NCBI RefSeq assembly: GCF_002943425.1
Contig: NZ_PTRA01000001.1
Span: 1,426,001 to 1,490,000, forward strand
Source: Siphonobacter curvatus
GTDB lineage: Bacteria; Bacteroidota; Bacteroidia; Cytophagales; Spirosomataceae
Length of the DNA: 64,000 bases
Direction: 5' to 3'
Shown: piece after piece, positions 8,762 to 17,015 of the stretch
How positions within the stretch are numbered: the stretch's first letter is position 1
How the letters are laid out: the number at the start of each line of letters is the position of its first letter
Program-made: the position numbers and the translations under genes
Notes under the pieces: generated by a model
Databases searched by the model: none
Seen by the model: the letters and a program-made list of their open reading frames with translations, nothing else
What the model was told of the DNA's origin: nothing

Positions 8762-10411
8762 ATGAAACAGGATGAAATAATTAATGAAATTGAAGAAATG
8801 ACATCAAATTATAATTTTATTAATTTGATAGTAATGATTATTTTTAGGGATTTTGTTGGTACTATTGAAAGTTTATCAAACTATGATAGAAATAAAAATT
8901 TAAATTATAACGAGCTTTCCTATTTGATAGGATTATGGATTAAGAATGCAAAAAATAATAAAAAAATAGATATTAATTTAAATAAACAAATACCTATTGT
9001 CTATGATTTAATGTATAGATTGCATAGGACATTTCTTCCGGATTTGTCGGCATTATTTGAAGATTCTAATAATCATAAAGATACTAGTGATTTAATGCTA
9101 CAAAAAGATCCATTAAGAGAGGCATTTTTTTATGGACCATGTGGTGCTTATGATTATCAATATTCTACGAATTCTTTTAATAAATATAAATATGATATTG
9201 AATGGATTAAAAAAGAGAAAGGATTTAATTTAGACTCCTTAAATAGTTTTTTTCTTAATATAAAAAACACTATCAATGTGAAAATAAATATATTGAAAAA
9301 AGACAGAAAAAAAAGATATTCAATCAATGAAATGTTAGGTTGTTTAATCATGACACATGAAGAGCTAGTAGGGGCGAATGTGGACTTTGATTTAATAGCT
9401 CAATGTTTTACATGTGAACTAGAGGGGGGGTATAATAAATCATTAAGATTGGTTGGGGATTTTAATGAATTTAGTGTTAAGCCAATAATAAAGCTTGGAA
9501 AAAAATTCTTTATTCCAATGCCATTTTTTCTAGCTGAATCTATTTATGATTCTCCATTTTATTGGATGGTAACCGATAAAAAGTATTTTTCAACTTGCAC
9601 CACCAATAGAGGTAAAATAGCTGAGGAAATAGTATATGACTTACTTATTGATAAATTTAATCATAGTGACGTTTTTAAAAGTATTAAAATTAAAAAAGAT
9701 AAAAGCCAGACGGATGTTTCCGATATAGACGTTATGGCTATAAATAACGAAGATTTATTGCTGTTTCAAATAAAGTCTAAAAGAATTACTTCGTTGGCTA
9801 GGCAAGGCGATGTTGAAAAATTAAAAGAAGATTTTAAGAAAGCTGTTGAAGATGCTTTTGTGCAAGGAATAGAGTGTTCTAAGGCTATTTATAATTATGA
9901 AAATTATAATTTTTTGAATAGTGATGGTGTGGATATAAGAGAAAAGCTTAAGAGCGTAAAAAACATATATGTGATATGTGCTTTACTAGAAGTATTTCCA
10001 GCAATACCACATTTATCTCAATTTTTGCTATATGAAAAATATGCTGAATCTGGTGTTTGTATAAATGTTTTTGATTTGGAGATTATTTGTAAATTATTAA
10101 AAACTCCTAAGAAGATTATAGACTATTTCTCTAAGAGAATTAATAACTGTAGGCATTATTATGCTGACAGTGAAATGAGTTTCTTAGGATTTTATATAAA
10201 TCATGATTTGAAGAAACGTACTGAATATGATGTTTGTGTAATAGATAATGCATATGCTGGTAATATTGATAAAATTTATTACTCTGAAAATCAAAACGAA
10301 AAAATATATAATACGATTCCAAAAATAATTGAATCAAGAAAACAAATAGGTAGAAATGATCCTTGCCCATGTGGGAGTGGTCAAAAATTTAAAAAATGTC
10401 ATGGGAAATAA
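8762..10411 (+). CDS. AT-rich cargo gene: PD-(D/E)XK-like nuclease with SEC-C motif
   Basis: A 549-residue protein from the ATG at 8762; the frame is open farther upstream but that part overlaps the baseplate gene in another frame. Residues about 283-345 carry a restriction-endonuclease-like pattern: Glu288/Glu289 in GKIAEEIVYDLL, Asp321/Asp323 in SDIDVMAI, then Gln336-x-Lys338 in LLFQIKSK, matching the E...D...(E/Q)XK order of PD-(D/E)XK nucleases. The C-terminus has a SEC-C zinc motif: Cys535, Cys537, Cys546, His547 in CPCGSGQKFKKCHG. The gene is far richer in A+T and in AAA, AAT and ATA codons than its neighbours, marking horizontal acquisition. Single cargo genes between virion genes ('morons') often protect the host; a defence role is inference. 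Nucleic-acid cleavage is predicted from motif order only. Confidence 0.65.
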   Translation: MKQDEIINEIEEMTSNYNFINLIVMIIFRDFVGTIESLSNYDRNKNLNYNELSYLIGLWIKNAKNNKKIDINLNKQIPIVYDLMYRLHRTFLPDLSALFEDSNNHKDTSDLMLQKDPLREAFFYGPCGAYDYQYSTNSFNKYKYDIEWIKKEKGFNLDSLNSFFLNIKNTINVKINILKKDRKKRYSINEMLGCLIMTHEELVGANVDFDLIAQCFTCELEGGYNKSLRLVGDFNEFSVKPIIKLGKKFFIPMPFFLAESIYDSPFYWMVTDKKYFSTCTTNRGKIAEEIVYDLLIDKFNHSDVFKSIKIKKDKSQTDVSDIDVMAINNEDLLLFQIKSKRITSLARQGDVEKLKEDFKKAVEDAFVQGIECSKAIYNYENYNFLNSDGVDIREKLKSVKNIYVICALLEVFPAIPHLSQFLLYEKYAESGVCINVFDLEIICKLLKTPKKIIDYFSKRINNCRHYYADSEMSFLGFYINHDLKKRTEYDVCVIDNAYAGNIDKIYYSENQNEKIYNTIPKIIESRKQIGRNDPCPCGSGQKFKKCHGK

Positions 10412-10524
10412 GATATTGTAGCTCAGTAATTTATGGTTTAAACAGGCTTTAGCTATAACTATAATATCGTCCTTTCCATCTCGAAAGAGGCTTCCAAACT
10501 TGCCATTGAATCAAACCTAATGCA

Positions 10525-11187
10525 ATGGCAATACAGGAAACCTCTTTTGAGGATAACCCAATTCTGGCTAAAATCTTAGAGGATTTTACCAAGCAAGCCG
10601 AAAGGCGTTTTATCTCTGCCGTCCGGGCCGAAGGGCTGGAGCTGACCGGCGAACTGTTGGCCAGTATCCACGCCGCCGCTGTCGAGCGTGGCCAGGGCTT
10701 TATCCGTAGTAGCGTCATGTTCTCCGAATTGCTCCGGATTAAGGACATGAAGCAACTCCGGTACACGACCGTACCGCCGCTCCGGGCGATGGTCGATTTT
10801 GTCGAAAAAATCGGAATTGGCCGCTTTGCCTACGTACCGGGCTATCCCACCGGCGTAACGCCCCGATCTGAACACGCTGCCGTCCTGCGGGTGGCTCGTG
10901 GGCTTCAGTTTCATTTCAAATCTTACCCGAATATCAAACGCGGGTATCGAGGGATTTACAACGACGAACTCAAATACAACGTACTGCCGCTTTTTTACGA
11001 GACGATGGAACAGGCCGCTTGTGCCTGGGCTGCGGAAGAGTTTCGCCAGAATTTCGGAAAAGAGGTCTTTTTCGCTCCAACTGATAAACGCAACTGGGCC
11101 AGAATGATGGCTTCCCAGACGGCCTATTCGGAGGGTAAAATTGACACGTCCAACCTCAAATACAATTTCCCCAAAAACCGGAAATGA
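10525..11187 (+). CDS. Phage protein preceding tape measure
   Basis: A 220-residue soluble protein that overlaps the tape measure start by four bases (ATGA). Composition returns to the phage norm. It has an N-terminal helix (ILAKILEDFTKQAERRFISAV) and a basic C-terminus (NLKYNFPKNRK). Genes in this place are often tail assembly proteins, but no frameshifted chaperone pair is visible and the family is not recognised. The 113 bases upstream hold no other gene. Confidence 0.5.
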   Translation: MAIQETSFEDNPILAKILEDFTKQAERRFISAVRAEGLELTGELLASIHAAAVERGQGFIRSSVMFSELLRIKDMKQLRYTTVPPLRAMVDFVEKIGIGRFAYVPGYPTGVTPRSEHAAVLRVARGLQFHFKSYPNIKRGYRGIYNDELKYNVLPLFYETMEQAACAWAAEEFRQNFGKEVFFAPTDKRNWARMMASQTAYSEGKIDTSNLKYNFPKNRK

Positions 11188-14100
11188 TACAGGACGAAAT
11201 AAAAATTCAGTTTACTGGCGAGGCCAGCGGACTGAACAAAACCCTGTCTGGAGTAGGGAAGGACGTTAAGCAAGTAACCAACGCCTGGGCTGAAGCCGAG
11301 AAAGCCGCCAAGGATGCCGAAAAAGCCGTGGTGCAACTGGAGAAGACCGGCCAGAAAGGTACTGACGCCTGGAAAGCGGCCAAAGCAGCTGCAAAAGATG
11401 CCCGTACGGAGGCTGAGAATGCCCGGAAGTCTACCGAGCTTCAGAACATGACCTACGGCCAGCTCACCAACCAGGTAAGCAAGCTAAAAAAGGAGCTGTC
11501 AGCCCTGACGCCGGGCACTGATGCTTTCGTAAAAAAAGCCAAGGAACTGGGAGCTGCCGAGAAGCAACTGGCCAGCGTAGGCAAGGAAGTAACCAACCTA
11601 AAGAAAGGCGGCGAAGACCTGGGCAGTCCGTCGCTCTGGAGTAAAATTACGGGTGGTATCGGTGGCGTAAAAACGGCCTTTATGGGCTTTTTTGCTCTCC
11701 AGGTTGTACAGTTTTTCTGGGACATTGGAAAGGCCATTTTCGAGACGACGGGCAAATTCGAGAAGTACGAGACGACCCTTACCAGTATGCTGGGAAGCCA
11801 GCAAAAGGCGAAGTTAGCGATGCAAGCCCTTAAGGACATTGCCGCCAAAACGCCGTTCTCGCTGGATGAAATCACCGACTCGTACATAAAAATGACCGCT
11901 CGCGGGCTTCGTCCCAGCGAACAGCAACTACTACGAATGGGGGACGCTGCCGCCAAGATGGGCAAGCCCTTTGATTCGCTGATGGAGGCCGTACTGGACG
12001 TTTCCAATACCGAACGCTGGAACGAAATCGGTATTAAGGTTCAGAAGGTTGGCGACAAAATCAAAACGAACATTGGCGGCAGTACCCGGTATTTCGACGC
12101 AACCGAACAGGGAGCTATGGAAATGGCGGTGGCTTTTGGTAGTACGACCGACGCAATGGGCCTGATGGAAAAGCAGTCTGCTACGCTTTCGGGCCGTATG
12201 AGTTCAATCGGGGACACGTTCGACCAGTTGTATGGGTTGATTGGTGAGAAGCTAAAGCCCGTTTTTACGGCGTTACTAAACGTGTTTTCTGCCTACGTTG
12301 AGTTCCTCATGGAAGCCGTAGCCAATAGCGAGCCTTTGGTGGTAGTCTTTGACGATTTATGGGGCGTAGTCAAGCAGTTTTTTGGCGTTCTCATGGATTT
12401 GGTTTACGATTTATTTCCAGGGCTCCAGGGGCAAAGTATCTCAGCCACCAAATACGTGCAGATTCTTGCTCAGGTATTCTCTGGCGTAGTTATCGCCCTG
12501 AAAGTACTGGTGGGAGCTATTCAGCTGGTTGTCGATAGTTTGGCCGTCATGGGCGAAACGTTCGGAGCGGTCGGCAAAATCATTGGTATGGCCCTAACGG
12601 GTGATTTTGACAACATTTCCAAGGTTTGGGACGGCGTAAAAACGAAGGTAGAAACCACAAAAAAACACCTGGTTTCCAATTTTGAGAGCATAGGGGCCAC
12701 TTTCAAATCGGCGATGGTTGAACGCCCTAAAGCGGATTTCGAGAAAGGGATGCTCGATACGACCAAAGCCAACGAAAAAGGCCATAAGGAAATAACGGAC
12801 ACCCAGAAAAAGGAGCTGGAGAAACGTCAGAAAGAAGCCGACAAGGTACGCAAAGCAGAGCTGAAGGCTCAGGACGAAAGTTACAAGCAGCAGCAGGAGG
12901 CCCACATTGCTACGCTGGCCACGGAAATTGAGCGAGAACGGGCCAAAGTAGACCTAAAGTACGAACTCTTGAAACGGCAGGCCGAACGCGAAAAACACGC
13001 GGGTTCTGAGCTAACCACGGCCCTGAAAGAAATCGAAATTCAGCGGAAAGCCGAACTCCAGGAGGTGGAAACTAAACACCTTCAGAAAATCAAGGATGCC
13101 AACGATAAAGCCCTTAAGCAAATAGCCGAGCTGGAGGCTGAAACCCAGATTAATGCCATCAAAGATGAATTGCTCAGGGAGGAAGCAAAGATTGAAGCCA
13201 AGAAGCAAAAACGCTTAGCTGAAGTAAACGACACGCTGGCCGACGAAGAGTACAAAGCGAAGCTCCGGAAATCAATTGAGGACGAAGCAACGTCTGAAAT
13301 TGAGGCGAAACGGGCCGAACACCGGGAGAAGGAAACGAAGAAAGCCGCCGAAGCTGCCCAGAAACGCCTGGAGATTGAAAAGAACATCATCGAGCAGCAA
13401 CGCCAGTCCGAAAATGCCCTTTTCGACTGGAAAGAAGTACAAGCCCAGGGCAATGCTACCAAGCTGGCCCAGATTCATAAAGAGAGGGTGGATAGGGAGC
13501 TGGTCTGGACCAAAGAAAAACTCATTGCTGAGCGTGACGCTGAACTACACAAGGCAGAGCTGGAGGTAACGGATAAGGAGCAGCTGAAAATATTACAGAA
13601 AGCTATTTCTGACCGCTACCGCAACGAGGAAGACCTAGCAGAAGCCAATTCGGCGGAGAAAAAGAAAGCCATTGATCGGGACTTGCAGGAAACCAGAGCC
13701 AAGCAATGGGCGGCGGGTTCTGACGCTCTACAGGCATTAATGAGAGGCGACGTAGCCGCGTTTGCCGACGCCACCAGTCAAATTTTCCAGGGAGAGCAGC
13801 AAGCCTGGCAAAAACGACTTTCTGCCCACATGGCAGGATACGAGGCCATAGCCGGAATGGCAAAGCAGGCCGTCGCGTTTTTGAACCAACTGAGCCAGGA
13901 CCGGCTCCAGCGGGAAATCGACAACTTGAACAAAGAAACCGCCGCCAAAATCGACGCTGCCGAAACCCAGAAAAACGCAGTTATCGAGGGCATTCGTGCG
14001 GAAGAACAGGCCGAACTCGACCGACTCCGTAGGGAGTATCTAGCCACCCAAATGTCAGCTGCCGACGTCGAAGCCGTGGAAATGGCCCTGGCTACGGCTA

Positions 14101-15635
14101 AACAGGAAGTAAACGCCCAATATCAAACCTGGATGGACTCCGCACGAGCAGCGGGTAATAAAGCAGAATTGGAGCGGCTGGACACCGAGCGGCGGGAAGA
14201 GCTGAAGAAGGTGGAAGACACGGTACTGGCCAACCAAATGGGAGCCGTTCAGCTACGCAATAATGAGCAAAGCCTGACCGAGCAAAAGCAGACCATAAAC
14301 GCCCAGTATAAAGCTTGGATGGATGAAGCCAGAGCGGCGGGTAATGCAGCAGAGCTGGCCAGGTTACAGAACGAACTAGCCGCTGAACAGTCCAAGCTCT
14401 CCAGCAGTGTACTGGCCAACCAAATGACGGCTGACCAACTGAATGCTATGGAGGCCCAACTGGCTGACGCTAAACAGGCCACGAATGCCCGGTATAAAGC
14501 CTGGATGGATGCGGCCAGAGCGGCAGGTAATGCAGCAGAGCTGGCCAGGCTGGAGAATGAACTGGCGGCTGAACTTCAGAAGGTAGACGAAACCATTCGT
14601 GGCAATCAGCTGGGTACAGCTACCCTCCAGAAAATGGAGCAGGATCTGGCTACGAAAAAAACGTCGATCAATACGAAGTATAACGCTGAAATTACCAAAA
14701 AGACGAAGGAGACGACCAACGACATTGCCAAGATTCAGAACGACGCCGCCGTAAAAGAGCGGGAACTGAAGCGGGAGCAGTGGAAGCAGCAGAAGAAGGC
14801 GGATACGGCTACGGCCATTATTCAGGGCTCTATCGCCGCTCTAAAGGCTTTGGCGTCTGGTTTCTTCCCGGTGAACCTGGTCTTTGCTGGTATCATTGCC
14901 GGTATGACGGCCATACAGGTGGCAAAAATCAATAATCAGCCAGAGCCCACTTTTGCCAAGGGTGGATTTGTGGCCAGAGGCGGCAAACACGGAAGCCGGT
15001 ACGGGGAGGGAGGCATTGCCCTGGTTGATCGGTCCAGCGGTCGGGAAGTGGGTGAAATGGAAGGGGATGAAGCGATTATATCAGCGGACCAAACAGAGGC
15101 CAATTGGCCGTTAATCCAGCAGATGTTTAAAAACGCCCGGAATCCTTCCATGCGTAGAAAACCCATTTCTGGAGAGAACCGCCCGATGGCTTTCCGGGAT
15201 GGTGGCCAGCTCTTTGAGAGTCCGTATTTCAAGAAGGAAATGTACCTCTTTGGGTCGAAGAAAAAGAAAGCCGAAAGAGATGCCCAGAAAGCTCAGGAGC
15301 AAGCCGAAGAACAGGCCCGACTCGCTCAGGAGCAGGCCGAAGTTGAAGCCGCTCAGTACGGCGGCGGTGGAGTGGAAGGTGGCCCCGACGCCGAAGCGGC
15401 ATACGCTGAAGCCCAGCAGCAAGGACAACAGCAGCTCGAATTACTTCAGGGTATTATTGATGTGAACGCAGAGAATGGAGCCAAACTAGATGCTTTGGCC
15501 GCTACAGTTGGTAGCGTACGCGATGCGGTAAACGGAAATATAGGGGCTACCTATAGTGTAAGGGATGCGGTATATGGAGCCGTAGGGGACGCTCGGAATG
15601 GCATAATAGCCGCCCTATCCAGCTTTGGCGGGTAG
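11184..15635 (+). CDS. Tail tape measure protein
   Basis: A 1483-residue protein, the longest gene in the phage, as expected of the ruler that sets tail length and is ejected with DNA. Residues about 60-130 form an Ala/Lys-rich coiled coil; about 185-290 match the conserved tape-measure domain (TTLTSMLGSQQKAKLAMQAL, then AAKTPFSLDEITDSYIKMTARGL). Hydrophobic segments lie near 160-180 and 425-455. A long coiled coil (about 530-900) precedes three full copies and a partial copy of a 62-residue repeat (about 950-1150). The C-terminus has the Gly-rich FAKGGFVARGGKHGSRYGEGG segment and an Ala/Gln-rich tail. Confidence 0.9.
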   Translation: MIQDEIKIQFTGEASGLNKTLSGVGKDVKQVTNAWAEAEKAAKDAEKAVVQLEKTGQKGTDAWKAAKAAAKDARTEAENARKSTELQNMTYGQLTNQVSKLKKELSALTPGTDAFVKKAKELGAAEKQLASVGKEVTNLKKGGEDLGSPSLWSKITGGIGGVKTAFMGFFALQVVQFFWDIGKAIFETTGKFEKYETTLTSMLGSQQKAKLAMQALKDIAAKTPFSLDEITDSYIKMTARGLRPSEQQLLRMGDAAAKMGKPFDSLMEAVLDVSNTERWNEIGIKVQKVGDKIKTNIGGSTRYFDATEQGAMEMAVAFGSTTDAMGLMEKQSATLSGRMSSIGDTFDQLYGLIGEKLKPVFTALLNVFSAYVEFLMEAVANSEPLVVVFDDLWGVVKQFFGVLMDLVYDLFPGLQGQSISATKYVQILAQVFSGVVIALKVLVGAIQLVVDSLAVMGETFGAVGKIIGMALTGDFDNISKVWDGVKTKVETTKKHLVSNFESIGATFKSAMVERPKADFEKGMLDTTKANEKGHKEITDTQKKELEKRQKEADKVRKAELKAQDESYKQQQEAHIATLATEIERERAKVDLKYELLKRQAEREKHAGSELTTALKEIEIQRKAELQEVETKHLQKIKDANDKALKQIAELEAETQINAIKDELLREEAKIEAKKQKRLAEVNDTLADEEYKAKLRKSIEDEATSEIEAKRAEHREKETKKAAEAAQKRLEIEKNIIEQQRQSENALFDWKEVQAQGNATKLAQIHKERVDRELVWTKEKLIAERDAELHKAELEVTDKEQLKILQKAISDRYRNEEDLAEANSAEKKKAIDRDLQETRAKQWAAGSDALQALMRGDVAAFADATSQIFQGEQQAWQKRLSAHMAGYEAIAGMAKQAVAFLNQLSQDRLQREIDNLNKETAAKIDAAETQKNAVIEGIRAEEQAELDRLRREYLATQMSAADVEAVEMALATAKQEVNAQYQTWMDSARAAGNKAELERLDTERREELKKVEDTVLANQMGAVQLRNNEQSLTEQKQTINAQYKAWMDEARAAGNAAELARLQNELAAEQSKLSSSVLANQMTADQLNAMEAQLADAKQATNARYKAWMDAARAAGNAAELARLENELAAELQKVDETIRGNQLGTATLQKMEQDLATKKTSINTKYNAEITKKTKETTNDIAKIQNDAAVKERELKREQWKQQKKADTATAIIQGSIAALKALASGFFPVNLVFAGIIAGMTAIQVAKINNQPEPTFAKGGFVARGGKHGSRYGEGGIALVDRSSGREVGEMEGDEAIISADQTEANWPLIQQMFKNARNPSMRRKPISGENRPMAFRDGGQLFESPYFKKEMYLFGSKKKKAERDAQKAQEQAEEQARLAQEQAEVEAAQYGGGGVEGGPDAEAAYAEAQQQGQQQLELLQGIIDVNAENGAKLDALAATVGSVRDAVNGNIGATYSVRDAVYGAVGDARNGIIAALSSFGG
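14037..14700 (+). repeat. 186-bp tandem repeats inside tape measure gene
   Basis: Three complete units (14037-14222, 14223-14408, 14409-14594) and a partial fourth. The spacing of the shared TGGATGGA segment (14130, 14316, 14502) is exactly 186 bases, or 62 codons. Each unit encodes (Y/V)LA(T/N)QM... (N/A)(Q/R)Y(Q/K)(T/A)WMD.ARAAGN.AEL.RL. The last two full units are the most alike. Confidence 0.9.
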
Positions 15636-15646
15636 CCGTTGCTTTG

Positions 15647-15762
15647 TACCAGTAAGTTTTTTCGGTATACTTTTTATGAAAGTGTAAAATAGTGGAAAAA
15701 TTTACTGGTATTGAGTAAAAATGTAGAATAATTTACTGTAAATTGTTACAATTTTGAGTAAA
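15647..15762. promoter_or_regulatory. Cluster of inverted repeats, possible operator
   Basis: AT-rich gap of 142 bases between tape measure and the next gene. TACCAGTAA (15647-15655) is repeated inverted as TTACTGGTA (15702-15710). TTTACT/AGTAAA pairs occur at 15701-15706 with 15714-15719 and at 15732-15737 with 15757-15762; the second TTTACT also starts the palindrome TTTACTGTAAA (15732-15742). Several copies of one half-site before a gene suggest a DNA-binding protein's operator; the binder is unknown. Confidence 0.45.
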
Positions 15763-15777
15763 TAAAACCTGCCCCCT

Positions 15778-16308
15778 ATGTTAAAAACACTTACCCTGGA
15801 AGTCCCCAAACACTTGAAGAAATTTTTTGAAAATGGAGAGTATGGCCCCGCCGACCAAAAAGGACGTTTACAGATTGAGAAATGGAGTGAAATCGGGCGT
15901 TTGTTGCACCTGGTTTCCCGTACGATTCCATTCACTCAGAAGGTAAGAGAAACGAGCGGCAGCACCATCACTCTGGCCTATCACCTACGGGAAAAAGCGT
16001 ACGAGATTCCCTATGACAAAATTCCCGATCTGGTACGGCAGCTAGATGAAATTTTCCGGCGTACACTCATTTGTGAAGTTCGCCGCGTTCATGAGCTGGC
16101 CGGTGGCGATTATTCGCCGTTCATTCGAGACTTTCTAACGCGGTATGACATTGACACCGCCGAAGACTGCGACTGGGAAGTGATTCGTAAAATTTACCGG
16201 GATTACCTCCAGCGGATTGAAAAAGTTAACGACCGACGCAGAAAAATGCTCGAAATGCGTCCGCCGATGAAAAAAAGTTCTGCACAAAAAGTCCGGCAAA
16301 TCGCATAG
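15778..16308 (+). CDS. Conserved phage-associated protein, unknown
   Basis: A 176-residue soluble, highly charged protein, mostly helical, ending in a basic tail (DRRRKMLEMRPPMKKSSAQKVRQIA region). It stands alone between the operator-like cluster and a terminator, unlike the surrounding densely packed virion genes, so it is probably a separate transcription unit, perhaps regulatory or lysogeny-expressed. The last codons (AQKVR) are encoded by the first copy of a short repeat that continues after the stop. No domain recognised. Confidence 0.5.
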   Translation: MLKTLTLEVPKHLKKFFENGEYGPADQKGRLQIEKWSEIGRLLHLVSRTIPFTQKVRETSGSTITLAYHLREKAYEIPYDKIPDLVRQLDEIFRRTLICEVRRVHELAGGDYSPFIRDFLTRYDIDTAEDCDWEVIRKIYRDYLQRIEKVNDRRRKMLEMRPPMKKSSAQKVRQIA

Positions 16309-16360
16309 GTCGTCCGGGTTACGCACAAAAAGTCCGGGCTATGCACAAAAAGTCCGGGCT
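16282..16360 (+). repeat. Three direct repeats GCACAAAAAGTCCGG
   Basis: Copies at 16282-16296, 16323-16337 and 16343-16357; the last two belong to a perfect tandem of 18 shared bases with a 20-base period (GCACAAAAAGTCCGGGCT at 16323 and 16343). The first copy is inside the end of the upstream gene, the other two after its stop and before a terminator. Could be a protein-binding iteron, or replication slippage. Confidence 0.7.
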
Positions 16361-16367
16361 GGCTCAA

Positions 16368-16414
16368 ATAGAAAAACCGCACTAGGGACGTCCTATGGCG
16401 GTTTTTCTATTTTT
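16368..16414. terminator. Bidirectional intrinsic terminator
   Basis: Perfect 13-base stem ATAGAAAAACCGC (16368-16380) with GCGGTTTTTCTAT (16398-16410), followed by more T. It ends the unit of the 176-residue gene. Confidence 0.85.
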
Positions 16415-16446
16415 TATCAATTTGAAAACGTATAAAAAGTACGTCC

Positions 16447-16477
16447 TTTTGAGCCGGATTTTGTGCGGGTAGTTTTG
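16447..16477 (+). promoter_or_regulatory. Bacteroidota-type promoter before second virion operon
   Basis: TTTTG (16447-16451), 18-base spacer, TAGTTTTG (16470-16477), matching TTTG / TAnnTTTG. The ATG of the next gene begins three bases after the -7 element, so the transcript would be leaderless or nearly so. Confidence 0.7.
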
Positions 16478-16479
16478 CC

Positions 16480-17013
16480 ATGATGGCAACACAAAACACC
16501 CCCGCTTTTCTCTCGCAACCCTGCGGCCAGGCCGTGGGCCGAAAGCTCGCCCGGCTTTTGATTTTACCGGCTGACCAAATCGACTTGATTGTTTCGGGCG
16601 TACCTATTCTCAGACCGGGTGCCAAGCCTACGGAAATCGAAGTGGCTGGAACGTCGGCCACTGTTTCGGAGACTGAGGCACTAGCAGAGCCCGGAGCCGG
16701 TTACGCCTGGGCGATTAATTTTTCTCTTTCCAAAGCCCGTCCCGAAATCCGCCGTTTCATTCTCCAGCATGGGCGGCGTCCCTGGGTGGCTTTCATCCAA
16801 ACCATTGCGGGCGATTCGCTAATGATGGGAAGCCCTGAGTTCCCGCTCTTGCTTCAGGCGGCTACGTCGATAGGAGGGGGAGCCAATCAAAACGGTTTCC
16901 AGCTCACCGGCAGGGGACCAGAGCCAGCGGGTTTTCTGCCGGGCCTATCCGACGATCAACTGAGCGGTGGTGTGTTTGACGCCAATACCTTTTCTGAAGT
17001 ATTTGAAATCTAA
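16480..17013 (+). CDS. Phage structural protein, unknown
   Basis: A 177-residue protein at the head of the tail-spike/capsid operon. ATG at 16480 or the second in-frame ATG at 16483 would both work. A middle part (PEIRRFILQHGRRPWVAFIQTIAGD) and a Gly-rich stretch with IGGGANQNGFQLTGRG give it the look of a small beta-rich head or tail protein. The next gene starts two bases after its stop. Function inferred from position only. Confidence 0.5.
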   Translation: MMATQNTPAFLSQPCGQAVGRKLARLLILPADQIDLIVSGVPILRPGAKPTEIEVAGTSATVSETEALAEPGAGYAWAINFSLSKARPEIRRFILQHGRRPWVAFIQTIAGDSLMMGSPEFPLLLQAATSIGGGANQNGFQLTGRGPEPAGFLPGLSDDQLSGGVFDANTFSEVFEI

Positions 17014-17015
17014 TT

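Noticed and set aside
14037-14700. Regular repeats suggestive of a CRISPR array
   Set aside because: Period is 186 bases with no unique spacers, and the repeats are coding in frame within the tape measure gene.
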